Position numbers and translations under genes: made by a program
The notes under the pieces: generated by a model
Database searches by the model: none
What the model was told of the DNA's origin: nothing
Seen by the model: the letters and a program-made list of their open reading frames with translations, nothing else
Shown: positions 47,739 through 61,543 of the stretch, one piece after another
Layout: the number at the start of each line of letters is the position of its first letter
Numbering within the stretch: position 1 is the first letter of the stretch
Origin: Amphiura filiformis
Taxonomy: Eukaryota; Echinodermata; Ophiuroidea; Amphilepidida; Amphiuridae
Direction of reading: 5' to 3'
Assembly: GCF_039555335.1 (NCBI RefSeq)
Contig: NC_092636.1
Location: forward strand, 527,501 to 591,500
DNA length: 64,000 nt

Positions 47739-48929
47739 AACACTTTTTACGGTTTTATAATAGGCCTACTGGTAATTGTGAGATAAATTCAACAAACTAC
47801 AACACAACTGAAATTCTGTGATTTTCAATTTTATCAGTAGGCCTATCAAAACAAATCAACAAAAAAGTAGTTATCCTACTGAAACTTACTATTTTTATGG
47901 AGTACGACGTACTTGCAAAGATCAGGCATCTTCAACAATTACTGTTCAAGTAGAAATTCCTCCTTTCCCCATTATTATAGACGCATTTTCTTGTGGTGAA
48001 AAAATAAATGAGACGTAATTAGATGAGAGTGAAATCTCAGTAGGCCTATCATCTATAGCTGCAGCTGAACAGAGCAGAACATTTTCAAAACACGTGTTGA
48101 CAAACTGCTGTCCGGGATTGTTGTGATTGTTGTCAGGTGACAATAACTATTGTAATGCGTATCACGTGCGTAATGCGTACGCGTAAGCTGAAGTCATTGT
48201 TTCAACCGCATACGCGCTTGATGCTGGCTCGTGCGTGTATGACTACACAAAGTCAACATGGTCAATGCGATTCAGGTACAAAATCAAATAAATAAAACAT
48301 GTCACATCTAACATGCAAAATGTTGTTTGTTTGTTTGTTTGCTTAAATTTTTGTTTGTTTGTTAGTATGTCAAGGGGTGTTGGTTTTATGTGTTGCGATT
48401 TATTTCTTCTTTTTTTTTTTTATTTTTTTTTTGCTATCTACTGAACCAAAGTGGTAAATCGGCGGAATACGTTTCTAATTTTATTCGTGACTTGCCATTG
48501 CAAAATGCAAAATGACGCACTTTGTTTGTTTGTTAATGTGTCAAGGGGTGTTGGCTTTATGTGGTGCGAGGTTTTTTGTTTTTTTTTCTTTTTGCTATCT
48601 ACTGAAGATAGCTCGAACCAAAGTGATAAATCGGCGGAATAATACATTTTTCTAATTATTTTACTCATGACTTGCCAAAGACGACCAATTTACTTTGTGA
48701 AAGTGGCGCTAAATTTGGTAAACTTACGCTGACCGGACGTGCAACCCGTGATTTATTATAGTTCCTAAAATGAAAAGACTGGAATCTCATCAGAACCATG
48801 CACAATTTGATTAGAGTTACTTGTAAGTTTCATGAGAAGATGTTACAAATTTGTGCACAGTATTTCGGAAACGATTGAAAGAAAGGTCAATGCTGTAGCT
48901 ATAAGTAAGCTAAATTCGCATCTTCAAAT

Positions 48930-49049
48930 GTCTACGGCCATACCACGTTGAATACACCGGTTCTCGTCCGATCACCGAAGTTAAGCAACGTCGGGCCCGG
49001 TTAGTACTTGGATGGGAGACCGCCTGGGAATACCGGGTGCTGTAGACTT
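48930..49049 (+). rRNA. 5S rRNA: 5S ribosomal RNA, gene 23 (short T-run)
   Basis: Canonical body, but only three T follow GTAGAC. Unit length 1,542 bp. Confidence 0.96.
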
Positions 49050-49179
49050 TGCATTCTGATCCTTCTTTTTTATTTTTACTCTTGATCGTTTTTGTGTCCT
49101 CTATCTGCTGTGATTAATTTTTTTCTATCTACAAAACGGCTTTGTTCAAAATGGGATTTTTTTTTCTCAATTTCTGGAA

Positions 49180-49282
49180 CACCACGGCATAACAACTTAA
49201 AATTAATGGCTATCAGATCACAGAGCGCCTCCACACAGCAACAACATTGAGTCGATCGTGGTCAGCTGCTGCATGGGAGACC
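49180..49282 (+). pseudogene. Spacer 5S relic, unit 23 (type B)
   Basis: 103-bp form. Confidence 0.6.
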
Positions 49283-50471
49283 AACACTTTTTACGGTTTT
49301 ATAATAGGCCTACTGGTAATTGTGAGATAAATTCAACAAACTACAACACAACTGAAATTCTGTGATTTTCAATTTTATCAGTAGGCCTATCAAAACAAAT
49401 CAACAAAAAAAGTAGTTATCCTACTGAAACTTACTATTTTTATGGAGTACGACGTACTTGCAAAGATCAGGCATCTTCAACAATTACTGTTCAAGTAGAA
49501 ATTCCTCCTTTCCCCATTATTATAGACGCATTTTCTTGTGGTGAAAAAATAAATGAGACGTAATTAGATGAGAGTGAAATCTCAGTAGGCCTATCATCTA
49601 TAGCTGCAGCTGAACAGAGCAGAACATTTTCAAAACACGTGTTGACAAACTGCTGTCCGGGATTGTTGTGATTGTTGTCAGGTGACAATAACTATTGTAA
49701 TGCGTATCACGTGCGTAATGCGTACGCGTAAGCTGAAGTCATTGTTTCAACCGCATACGCGCTTGATGCTGGCTCGTGCGTGTATGACTACACAAAGTCA
49801 ACATGGTCAATGCGATTCAGGTACAAAATCAAATAAATAAAACATGTCACATCTAACATGCAAAATGTTGTTTGTTTGTTTGTTTGCTTAAATTTTTGTT
49901 TGTTTGTTAGTATGTCAAGTGTTGGTTTTATGTGTTGCGATTTATTTCTTCTTTTTTTTTTTTTTTTTTTTGCTATCTACTGAACCAAAGTGGTAAATCG
50001 GCGGAATACGTTTCTAATTTTATTCGTGACTTGCCATTGCAAAATGCAAAATGACGCACTTTGTTTGTTTGTTAATGTGTCAAGGGGTGTTGGCTTTATG
50101 TGGTGCGAGGTTTTTTGTTTGTTTTTTTCTTTTTTGCTATCTACTGAAGATAGCTCGAACCAAAGTGATAAATCGGCGGAATAATACATTTTTCTAATTA
50201 TTTTACTCATGACTTGCCAAAGACGACCAATTTACTTTGTGAAAGTGGCGCTAAATTTGGTAAACTTACGCTGACCGGACGTGCAACCCGTGATTTATTA
50301 TAGTTCCTAAAATGAAAAGACTGGAATCTCATCAGAACCATGCACAATTTGATTAGAGTTACTTGTAAGTTTCATGAGAAGATGTTACAAATTTGTGCAC
50401 AGTATTTCGGAAACGATTGAAAGAAAGGTCAATGCTGTAGCTATAAGTAAGCTAAATTCGCATCTTCAAAT

Positions 50472-50591
50472 GTCTACGGCCATACCACGTTGAATACACC
50501 GGTTCTCGTCCGATCACCGAAGTTAAGCAACGTCGGGCCCGGTTAGTACTTGGATGGGAGACCGCCTGGGAATACCGGGTGCTGTAGACTT
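50472..50591 (+). rRNA. 5S rRNA: 5S ribosomal RNA, gene 24
   Basis: Canonical body and T4; the downstream T-rich stretch reads TTCTGTTTGATTTTTAC. Unit length 1,546 bp. Confidence 0.97.
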
Positions 50592-50720
50592 TTGCATTCT
50601 GATCCTTCTGTTTGATTTTTACTCTTGATCGTTTTTGTGTCCTCTATCTGCTGTGATGAATTTTTTCTATCTACAAAACGGCTTTGTTCAAAATGGGATT
50701 TTTTTTCTCAATTTCTGGAA

Positions 50721-50823
50721 CACCACGGCATAACAACTTAAAATTAATGGCTATCAGATCACAGAGCGCCTCCACACAGCAACAACATTGAGTCGATCGT
50801 GGTCAGCTGCTGCATGGGAGACC
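50721..50823 (+). pseudogene. Spacer 5S relic, unit 24 (type B)
   Basis: 103-bp form. Confidence 0.6.
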
Positions 50824-52017
50824 AACACTTTTTACGGTTTTATAATAGGCCTACTGGTAATTGTGAGATAAATTCAACAAACTACAACACAACTGAAATT
50901 CTGTGATTTTCAATTTTATCAGTAGGCCTATCAAAACAAATCAACAAAAAAGTAGTTATCCTACTGAAACTTACTATTTTTATGGAGTACGACGTACTTG
51001 CAAAGATCAGGCATCTTCAACAATTACTGTTCAAGTAGAAATTCCTCCTTTCCCCATTATTATAGACGCATTTTCTTGTGGTGAAAAAATAAATGAGACG
51101 TAATTAGATGAGAGTGAAATCTCAGTAGGCCTATCATCTATAGCTGCAGCTGAACAGAGCAGAACATTTTCAAAACACGTGTTGACAAACTGCTGTCCGG
51201 GATTGTTGTGATTGTTGTCAGGTGACAATAACTATTGTAATGCGTATCACGTGCGTAATGCGTACGCGTAAGCTGAAGTCATTGTTTCAACCGCATACGC
51301 GCTTGATGCTGGCTCGTGCGTGTATGACTACACAAAGTCAACATGGTCAATGCGATTCAGGTACAAAATCAAATAAATAAAACATGTCACATCTAACATG
51401 CAAAATGTTGTTTGTTTGTTTGTTTGCTTAAATTTTTGTTTGTTTGTTAGTATGTCAAGGGGGTGTTGGTTTTATGTGTTGCGATTTATTTCTTCTTTTT
51501 TTTTTTTTTTATTTTTTTGCTATCTACTGAACCAAAGTGGTAAATCGGCGGAATACGTTTCTAATTTTATTCGTGACTTGCCATTGCAAAATGCAAAATG
51601 ACGCACTTTGTTTGTTTGTTAATGTGTCAAGGGGTGTTGGCTTTATGTGGTGCGAGGTTTTTGTTTTTTTTTTTTCTTTTTTGCTATCTACTGAAGATAG
51701 CTCGAACCAAAGTGATAAATCGGCGGAATAATACATTTTTCTAATTATTTTACTCATGACTTGCCAAAGACGACCAATTTACTTTGTGAAAGTGGCGCTA
51801 AATTTGGTAAACTTACGCTGACCGGACGTGCAACCCGTGATTTATTATAGTTCCTAAAATGAAAAGACTGGAATCTCATCAGAACCATGCACAATTTGAT
51901 TAGAGTTACTTGTAAGTTTCTGAGAAGATGTTACAAATTTGTGCACAGTATTTCGGAAACGATTGAAAGAAAGGTCAATGCTGTAGCTATAAGTAAGCTA
52001 AATTCGCATCTTCAAAT

Positions 52018-52137
52018 GTCTACGGCCATACCACGTTGAATACACCGGTTCTCGTCCGATCACCGAAGTTAAGCAACGTCGGGCCCGGTTAGTACTTGGA
52101 TGGGAGACCGCCTGGGAATACCGGGTGCTGTAGACTT
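52018..52137 (+). rRNA. 5S rRNA: 5S ribosomal RNA, gene 25
   Basis: Canonical body and T4. Unit length 1,546 bp. Confidence 0.97.
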
Positions 52138-52269
52138 TTGCATTCTGATCCTTCTTTTTTTATTTTTACTCTTGATCGTTTTTGTGTCCTCTATCTGCTG
52201 TGATGAATTTTTTTCTATCTACAAAACGGCTTTGTTCAAAATGGGATTTTTTTTTCTCAATTTCTGGAA

Positions 52270-52372
52270 CACCACGGCATAACAACTTAAAATTAATGGC
52301 TATCAGATCACAGAGCGCCTCCACACAGCAACAACATTGAGTCGATCGTGGTCAGCTGCTGCATGGGAGACC
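52270..52372 (+). pseudogene. Spacer 5S relic, unit 25 (type B)
   Basis: 103-bp form; after the T5 the sequence reads CTG where other units have ACGG. Confidence 0.6.
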
Positions 52373-53563
52373 AACACTTTTTCTGTTTTATAATAGGCCT
52401 ACTGGTAATTGTGAGATAAATTCAACAAACTACAACACAACTGAAATTCTGTGATTTTCAATTTTATCAGTAGGCCTATCAAAACAAATCAACAAAAAAG
52501 TAGTTATCCTACTGAAACTTACTATTTTTATGGAGTACGACGTACTTGCAAAGATCAGGCATCTTCAACAATTACTGTTCAAGTAGAAATTCCTCCTTTC
52601 CCCATTATTATAGACGCATTTTCTTGTGGTGAAAAAATAAATGAGACGTAATTAGATGAGAGTGAAATCTCAGTAGGCCTATCATCTATAGCTGCAGCTG
52701 AACAGAGCAGAACATTTTCAAAACACGTGTTGACAAACTGCTGTCCGGGATTGTTGTGATTGTTGTCAGGTGACAATAACTATTGTAATGCGTATCACGT
52801 GCGTAATGCGTACGCGTAAGCTGAAGTCATTGTTTCAACCGCATACGCGCTTGATGCTGGCTCGTGCGTGTATGACTACACAAAGTCAACATGGTCAATG
52901 CGATTCAGGTACAAAATCAAATAAATAAAACATGTCACATCTAACATGCAAAATGTTGTTTGTTTGTTTGTTTGCTTAAATTTTTGTTTGTTTGTTAGTA
53001 TGTCAAGGGGTGTTGGTTTTATGTGTTGCGATTTATTTCTTCTTTTTTTTTTTTTTTTTTTTTGCTATCTACTGAACCAAAGTGGTAAATCGGCGGAATA
53101 CGTTTCTAATTTTATTCGTGACTTGCCATTGCAAAATGCAAAATGACGCACTTTGTTTGTTTGTTAATGTGTCAAGGGGTGTTGGCTTTATGTGGTGCGA
53201 GGTTTTTTGTTTGTTTTTTTTTTTTTTGCTATCTACTGAAGATAGCTCGAACCAAAGTGATAAATCGGCGGAATAATACATTTTTCTAATTATTTTACTC
53301 ATGACTTGCCAAAGACGACCAATTTACTTTGTGAAAGTGGCGCTAAATTTGGTAAACTTACGCTGACCGGACGTGCAACCCGTGATTTATTATAGTTCCT
53401 AAAATGAAAAGACTGGAATCTCATCAGAACCATGCACAATTTGATTAGAGTTACTTGTAAGTTTCATGAGAAGATGTTACAAATTTGTGCACAGTATTTC
53501 GGAAACGATTGAAAGAAAGGTCAATGCTGTAGCTATAAGTAAGCTAAATTCGCATCTTCAAAT

Positions 53564-53683
53564 GTCTACGGCCATACCACGTTGAATACACCGGTTCTCG
53601 TCCGATCACCGAAGTTAAGCAACGTCGGGCCCGGTTAGTACTTGGATGGGAGACCGCCTGGGAATACCGGGTGCTGTAGACTT
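53564..53683 (+). rRNA. 5S rRNA: 5S ribosomal RNA, gene 26 (short T-run)
   Basis: Canonical body, only three T after GTAGAC. The spacer carries the AGC insertion near 54,281 otherwise seen in units 0 and 28-32. Unit length 1,546 bp. Confidence 0.96.
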
Positions 53684-53810
53684 TGCATTCTGATCCTTCT
53701 TTTTTTTTTTACTCTTGATCGTTTTTGTGTCCTCTATCTGCTGTGATGAATTTTTTTCTATCTACAAAACGGCTTTGTTCAAAATGGGATTTTTTTCTCA
53801 ATTTCTGGAA

Positions 53811-53913
53811 CACCACGGCATAACAACTTAAAATTAATGGCTATCAGATCACAGAGCGCCTCCACACAGCAACAACATTGAGTCGATCGTGGTCAGCTGC
53901 TGCATGGGAGACC
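53811..53913 (+). pseudogene. Spacer 5S relic, unit 26 (type B)
   Basis: 103-bp form. Confidence 0.6.
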
Positions 53914-55109
53914 AACACTTTTTACGGTTTTATAATAGGCCTACTGGTAATTGTGAGATAAATTCAACAAACTACAACACAACTGAAATTCTGTGATTTT
54001 CAATTTTATCAGTAGGCCTATCAAAACAAATCAACAAAAAAGTAGTTATCCTACTGAAACTTACTATTTTTATGGAGTACGACGTACTTGCAAAGATCAG
54101 GCATCTTCAACAATTACTGTTCAAGTAGAAATTCCTCCTTTCCCCATTATTATAGACGCATTTTCTTGTGGTGAAAAAATAAATGAGACGTAATTAGATG
54201 AGAGTGAAATCTCAGTAGGCCTATCATCTATAGCTGCAGCTGAACAGAGCAGAACATTTTCAAAACACGTGTTGACAAACAGCTGCTGTCCGGGATTGTT
54301 GTGATTGTTGTCAGGTGACAATAACTATTGTAATGCGTATCACGTGCGTAATGCGTACGCGTAAGCTGAAGTCATTGTTTCAACCGCATACGCGCTTGAT
54401 GCTGGCTCGTGCGTGTATGACTACACAAAGTCAACATGGTCAATGCGATTCAGGTACAAAATCAAATAAATAAAACATGTCACATCTAACATGCAAAATG
54501 TTGTTTGTTTGTTTGTTTGCTTAAATTTTTGTTTGTTTGTTAGTATGTCAAGGGGGTGTTGGTTTTATGTGTTGCGATTTATTTCTTCTTTTTTTTTTTT
54601 TTTTTTTTGCTATCTACTGAACCAAAGTGGTAAATCGGCGGAATACGTTTCTAATTTTATTCGTGACTTGCCATTGCAAAATGCAAAATGACGCACTTTG
54701 TTTGTTTGTTAATGTGTCAAGGGGTGTTGGCTTTATGTGGTGCGAGGTTTTTTGTTTGTTTTTTTCTTTTTTTGCTATCTACTGAAGATAGCTCGAACCA
54801 AAGTGATAAATCGGCGGAATAATACATTTTTCTAATTATTTTACTCATGACTTGCCAAAGACGACCAATTTACTTTGTGAAAGTGGCGCTAAATTTGGTA
54901 AACTTACGCTGACCGGACGTGCAACCCGTGATTTATTATAGTTCCTAAAATGAAAAGACTGGAATCTCATCAGAACCATGCACAATTTGATTAGAGTTAC
55001 TTGTAAGTTTCATGAGAAGATGTTACAAATTTGTGCACAGTATTTCGGAAACGATTGAAAGAAAGGTCAATGCTGTAGCTATAAGTAAGCTAAATTCGCA
55101 TCTTCAAAT

Positions 55110-55229
55110 GTCTACGGCCATACCACGTTGAATACACCGGTTCTCGTCCGATCACCGAAGTTAAGCAACGTCGGGCCCGGTTAGTACTTGGATGGGAGAC
55201 CGCCTGGGAATACCGGGTGCTGTAGACTT
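55110..55229 (+). rRNA. 5S rRNA: 5S ribosomal RNA, gene 27
   Basis: Canonical body and T4. Its spacer has a private rearrangement near 55,920-55,935 (CATACGTTAAGCTGAACC). Unit length 1,554 bp. Confidence 0.97.
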
Positions 55230-55360
55230 TTGCATTCTGATCCTTCTTTTTTATTTTTACTCTTGATCGTTTTTGTGTCCTCTATCTGCTGTGATGAATT
55301 TTTTTCTATCTACAAAACGGCTTTGTTCAAAATGGGATTTTTTTTTCTCAATTTCTGGAA

Positions 55361-55464
55361 CACCACGGCATAACAACTTAAAATTAATGGCTATCAGATC
55401 ACAGAGCGCCTCACACACAGCAACAACATTGAGTCGATCGTGGTCAGCTGCTGCATGGGAGACC
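55361..55464 (+). pseudogene. Spacer 5S relic, unit 27 (type B, one extra base)
   Basis: 104-bp form: type B with one added base in the CACACA stretch. Last type B unit. Confidence 0.6.
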
Positions 55465-56663
55465 AACACTTTTTACGGTTTTATAATAGGCCTACTGGTA
55501 ATTGTGAGATAAATTCAACAAACTACAACACAACTGAAATTCTGTGATTTTCAATTTTATCAGTAGGCCTATCAAAACAAATCAACAAAAAAGTAGTTAT
55601 CCTACTGAAACTTACTATTTTTATGGAGTACGACGTACTTGCAAAGATCAGGCATCTTCAACAATTACTGTTCAAGTAGAAATTCCTCCTTTCCCCATTA
55701 TTATAGACGCATTTTCTTGTGGTGAAAAAATAAATGAGACGTAATTAGATGAGAGTGAAATCTCAGTAGGCCTATCATCTATAGCTGCAGCTGAACAGAG
55801 CAGAACATTTTCAAAACACGTGTTGACAAACTGCTGTCCGGGATTGTTGTGATTGTTGTCAGGTGACAATAACTATTGTAATGCGTATCACGTGCGTAAT
55901 GCGTACGCGTAAGCTGAAGTCATACGTTAAGCTGAACCGCATACGCGCTTGATGCTGGCTCGTGCGTGTATGACTACACAAAGTCAACATGGTCAATGCG
56001 ATTCAGGTACAAAATCAAATAAATAAAACATGTCACATCTAACATGCAAAATGTTGTTTGTTTGTTTGTTTGCTTAAATTTTTGTTTGTTTGTTAGTATG
56101 TTTTGGGTTTGTTGGTTTTATGTGTTGCGATTTATTTTTTTTTTTTTTTTTTTTTTTTTTTGCTATCTACTGAACCAAAGTGGTAAATCGGCGGAATACG
56201 TTTCTAATTTTATTCGTGACTTGCCATTGCAAAATGCAAAATGACGCACTTTGTTTGTTTGTTAATGTGTCAAGGGGTGTTGGCTTTATGTGGTGCGAGG
56301 TTTTTTGTTTGTTTTTTTTTCTTTTTTGCTATCTACTGAAGATAGCTCGAACCAAAGTGATAAATCGGCGGAATAATACATTTTTCTAATTATTTTACTC
56401 ATGACTTGCCAAAGACGACCAATTTACTTTGTGAAAGTGGCGCTAAATTTGGTAAACTTACGCTGACCGGACGTGCAACCCGTGATTTATTATAGTTCCT
56501 AAAATGAAAAGACTGGAATCTCATCAGAACCATGCACAATTTGATTAGAGTTACTTGTAAGTTTCATGAGAAGATGTTACAAATTTGTGCACAGTATTTC
56601 GGAAACGATTGAAAGAAAGGTCAATGCTGTAGCTATAAGTAAGCTAAATTCGCATCTTCAAAT

Positions 56664-56783
56664 GTCTACGGCCATACCACGTTGAATACACCGGTTCTCG
56701 TCCGATCACCGAAGTTAAGCAACGTCGGGCCCGGTTAGTACTTGGATGGGAGACCGCCTGGGAATACCGGGTGCTGTAGACTT
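56664..56783 (+). rRNA. 5S rRNA: 5S ribosomal RNA, gene 28
   Basis: Canonical body and T4. Spacer returns abruptly to type A. Unit length 1,540 bp. Confidence 0.97.
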
Positions 56784-56914
56784 TTGCATTCTGATCCTTC
56801 TTTTTTATTTTTACTCTTGATCGTTTTTGTGTCCTCTATCTGCTGTGATGAAATTTTTTTCTATCTACAAAACGGCTCTGTTCAAAATGGGATTTTTTTC
56901 CTCAATTTCTGGAA

Positions 56915-57022
56915 CACCACGGCATAACAACTTAAAATTAATGGCTATCCTATCAGATCACAGAGCGCCTCCACACAGCAACAACATTGAGTCGATCGTG
57001 GTCAGCTGCTGCATGGGAGACC
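56915..57022 (+). pseudogene. Spacer 5S relic, unit 28 (type A)
   Basis: 108-bp form with CCTAT restored and AAAAC after GAGACC. Confidence 0.6.
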
Positions 57023-58203
57023 AAAACTTTTTACGGTTTTATAATAGGCCTACTGGTAATTGTGAGATAAATTCAACAAACTACAACACAACTGAAATTC
57101 TGTGATTTTCAATTTTATCAGTATCAAAACAAATCAACAAAAAAGTAGTTATCCTACTGAAACTTACTATTTTTATGGAGTACGACGTACTTGCAAAGAT
57201 CAGGCATCTTCAACAATTACTGTTCAAGTAGAAATTCCTCCTTTCCCCATTATTATAGACGCATTTTCTTGTGGTGAAAAAATAAATGAGACGTAATTAG
57301 ATGAGAGTGAAATCTCAGTAGGCCTATCATCTATAGCTGCAGCTGAACAGAGCAGAACATTTTCAAAACACGTGTTGACAAACAGCTGCTGTCCGGGATT
57401 GTTGTGATTGTTGTCAGGTGACAATAACTATTGTAATGCGTATCACGTGCGTAATGCGTACGCGTAAGCTGAAGTCATTGTTTCAACCGCATACGCGCTT
57501 GATGCTGGCTCGTGCGTGTATGACTACACAAAGTCAACATGGTCAATGCGATTCAGGTACAAAATCAAATAAATAAAACATGTCACATCTAACATGCAAA
57601 ATGTTGTTTGTTTGTTTGTTTGCTTAAATTTTTGTTTGTTTGTTAGTATGTCAAGGGGTGTTGGTTTTATGTGTTGCGATTTATTTTTTTTTTTTTTTTT
57701 TTTTTTGCTATCTACTGAACCAAAGTGGTAAATCGGCGGAATACGTTTCTAATTTTATTCGTGACTTGCCATTGCAAAATGCAAAATGACGCACTTTGTT
57801 TGTTTGTTAATGTGTCAAGGGGTGTTGGCTTTATGTGGTGCGAGGTTTTTTTTTTGTTTTTTCTTTTTGCTATCTACTGAAGATAGCTCGAACCAAAGTG
57901 ATAAATCGGCGGAATAATACATTTTCTAATTATTTTACTCATGACTTGCCAAAGACGACCAATTTACTTTGTGAAAGTGGCGCTAAATTTGGTAAACTTA
58001 CGCTGACCGGACGTGCAACCCGTGATTTATTATAGTTCCTAAAATGAAAAGACTGGAATCTCATCAGAACCATGCACAATTTGATTAGAGTTACTTGTAA
58101 GTTTCATGAGAAGATGTTACAAATTTGTGCACAGTATTTCGGAAACGATTGAAAGAAAGGTCAATGCTGTAGCTATAAGTAAGCTAAATTCGCATCTTCA
58201 AAT

Positions 58204-58323
58204 GTCTACGGCCATACCACGTTGAATACACCGGTTCTCGTCCGATCACCGAAGTTAAGCAACGTCGGGCCCGGTTAGTACTTGGATGGGAGACCGCCTG
58301 GGAATACCGGGTGCTGTAGACTT
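58204..58323 (+). rRNA. 5S rRNA: 5S ribosomal RNA, gene 29 (short T-run)
   Basis: Canonical body, three T only after GTAGAC. Unit length 1,546 bp. Confidence 0.96.
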
Positions 58324-58453
58324 TGCATTCTGATCCTTCTTTTTTATTTTTACTCTTGATCGTTTTTGTGTCCTCTATCTGCTGTGATGAATTTTTTTCT
58401 ATCTACAAAACGGCTTTGTTCAAAATGGGATTTTTTTTCCTCAATTTCTGGAA

Positions 58454-58561
58454 CACCACGGCATAACAACTTAAAATTAATGGCTATCCTATCAGATCAC
58501 AGAGCGCCTCCACACAGCAACAACATTGAGTCGATCGTGGTCAGCTGCTGCATGGGAGACC
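58454..58561 (+). pseudogene. Spacer 5S relic, unit 29 (type A)
   Basis: 108-bp form. Confidence 0.6.
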
Positions 58562-59749
58562 AAAACTTTTTACGGTTTTATAATAGGCCTACTGGTAATT
58601 GTGAGATAAATTCAACAAACTACAACACAACTGAAATTCTGTGATTTTCAATTTTATCAGTATCAAAACAAATCAACAAAAAAGTAGTTATCCTACTGAA
58701 ACTTACTATTTTTATGGAGTACGACGTACTTGCAAAGATCAGGCATCTTCAACAATTACTGTTCAAGTAGAAATTCCTCCTTTCCCCATTATTATAGACG
58801 CATTTTCTTGTGGTGAAAAAATAAATGAGACGTAATTAGATGAGAGTGAAATCTCAGTAGGCCTATCATCTATAGCTGCAGCTGAACAGAGCAGAACATT
58901 TTCAAAACACGTGTTGACAAACAGCTGCTGTCCGGGATTGTTGTGATTGTTGTCAGGTGACAATAACTATTGTAATGCGTATCACGTGCGTAATGCGTAC
59001 GCGTAAGCTGAAGTCATTGTTTCAACCGCATACGCGCTTGATGCTGGCTCGTGCGTGTATGACTACACAAAGTCAACATGGTCAATGCGATTCAGGTACA
59101 AAATCAAATAAATAAAACATGTCACATCTAACATGCAAAATGTTGTTTGTTTGTTTGTTTGCTTAAATTTTTGTTTGTTTGTTAGTATGTCAAGGGGTGT
59201 TGGTTTTATGTGTTGCGATTTATTTCTTTTTTTTTTTTTTTTTTTTTGCTATCTACTGAACCAAAGTGGTAAATCGGCGGAATACGTTTCTAATTTTATT
59301 CGTGACTTGCCATTGCAAAATGCAAAATGACGCACTTTGTTTGTTTGTTAATGTGTCAAGGGGTGTTGGCTTTATGTGGTGCGAGGTTTTTTGTTTTTGT
59401 TTTTTTCTTTTTTGCTATCTACTGAAGATAGCTCGAACCAAAGTGATAAATCGGCGGAATAATACATTTTTCTAATTATTTTACTCATGACTTGCCAAAG
59501 ACGACCAATTTACTTTGTGAAAGTGGCGCTAAATTTGGTAAACTTACGCTGACCGGACGTGCAACCCGTGATTTATTATAGTTCCTAAAATGAAAAGACT
59601 GGAATCTCATCAGAACCATGCACAATTTGATTAGAGTTACTTGTAAGTTTCATGAGAAGATGTTACAAATTTGTGCACAGTATTTCGGAAACGATTGAAA
59701 GAAAGGTCAATGCTGTAGCTATAAGTAAGCTAAATTCGCATCTTCAAAT

Positions 59750-59869
59750 GTCTACGGCCATACCACGTTGAATACACCGGTTCTCGTCCGATCACCGAAG
59801 TTAAGCAACGTCGGGCCCGGTTAGTACTTGGATGGGAGACCGCCTGGGAATACCGGGTGCTGTAGACTT
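59750..59869 (+). rRNA. 5S rRNA: 5S ribosomal RNA, gene 30
   Basis: Canonical body and T4. Units 30-32 share GTGTCTTCTATC in place of GTGTCCTCTATC downstream. Unit length 1,543 bp. Confidence 0.97.
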
Positions 59870-60000
59870 TTGCATTCTGATCCTTCTTTTTTATTTTTAC
59901 TCTTGATCGTTTTTGTGTCTTCTATCTGCTGTGATGAATTTTTTTCTATCTACAAAACGGCTTTGTTCAAAATGGGATTTTTTTTCCTCAATTTCTGGAA

Positions 60001-60108
60001 CACCACGGCATAACAACTTAAAATTAATGGCTATCCTATCAGATCACAGAGCGCCTCCACACAGCAACAACATTGAGTCGATCGTGGTCAGCTGCTGCAT
60101 GGGAGACC
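60001..60108 (+). pseudogene. Spacer 5S relic, unit 30 (type A)
   Basis: 108-bp form. Confidence 0.6.
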
Positions 60109-61292
60109 AAAACTTTTTACGGTTTTATAATAGGCCTACTGGTAATTGTGAGATAAATTCAACAAACTACAACACAACTGAAATTCTGTGATTTTCAATT
60201 TTATCAGTATCAAAACAAATCAACAAAAAGTAGTTATCCTACTGAAACTTACTATTTTTATGGAGTACGACGTACTTGCAAAGATCAGGCATCTTCAACA
60301 ATTACTGTTCAAGTAGAAATTCCTCCTTTCCCCATTATTATAGACGCATTTTCTTGTGGTGAAAAAATAAATGAGACGTAATTAGATGAGAGTGAAATCT
60401 CAGTAGGCCTATCATCTATAGCTGCAGCTGAACAGAGCAGAACATTTTCAAAACACGTGTTGACAAACAGCTGCTGTCCGGGATTGTTGTGATTGTTGTC
60501 AGGTGACAATAACTATTGTAATGCGTATCACGTGCGTAATGCGTACGCGTAAGCTGAAGTCATTGTTTCAACCGCATACGCGCTTGATGCTGGCTCGTGC
60601 GTGTATGACTACACAAAGTCAACATGGTCAATGCGATTCAGGTACAAAATCAAATAAATAAAACATGTCACATCTAACATGCAAAATGTTGTTTGTTTGT
60701 TTGTTTGCTTAAATTTTTGTTTGTTTGTTAGTATGTCAAGGGGTGTTGGTTTTATGTGTTGCGATTTATTTCTTTTTTTTTTTTTTTTTTTTGCTATCTA
60801 CTGAACCAAAGTGGTAAATCGGCGGAATACGTTTCTAATTTTATTCGTGACTTGCCATTGCAAAATGCAAAATGACGCACTTTGTTTGTTTGTTAATGTG
60901 TCAAGGGGTGTTGGCTTTATGTGGTGCGAGGTTTTTTTTTTTTTTTTTTCTTTTTTGCTATCTACTGAAGATAGCTCGAACCAAAGTGATAAATCGGCGG
61001 AATAATACATTTTTCTAATTATTTTACTCATGACTTGCCAAAGACGACCAATTTACTTTGTGAAAGTGGCGCTAAATTTGGTAAACTTACGCTGACCGGA
61101 CGTGCAACCCGTGATTTATTATAGTTCCTAAAATGAAAAGACTGGAATCTCATCAGAACCATGCACAATTTGATTAGAGTTACTTGTAAGTTTCATGAGA
61201 AGATGTTACAAATTTGTGCACAGTATTTCGGAAACGATTGAAAGAAAGGTCAATGCTGTAGCTATAAGTAAGCTAAATTCGCATCTTCAAAT

Positions 61293-61412
61293 GTCTACGG
61301 CCATACCACGTTGAATACACCGGTTCTCGTCCGATCACCGAAGTTAAGCAACGTCGGGCCCGGTTAGTACTTGGATGGGAGACCGCCTGGGAATACCGGG
61401 TGCTGTAGACTT
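61293..61412 (+). rRNA. 5S rRNA: 5S ribosomal RNA, gene 31
   Basis: Canonical body and T4. Unit length 1,542 bp. Confidence 0.97.
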
Positions 61413-61543
61413 TTGCATTCTGATCCTTCTTTTTTTTTTTTACTCTTGATCGTTTTTGTGTCTTCTATCTGCTGTGATGAATTTTTTTCTATCTACAAAA
61501 CGGCTTTGTTCAAAATGGGATTTTTTTTCCTCAATTTCTGGAA

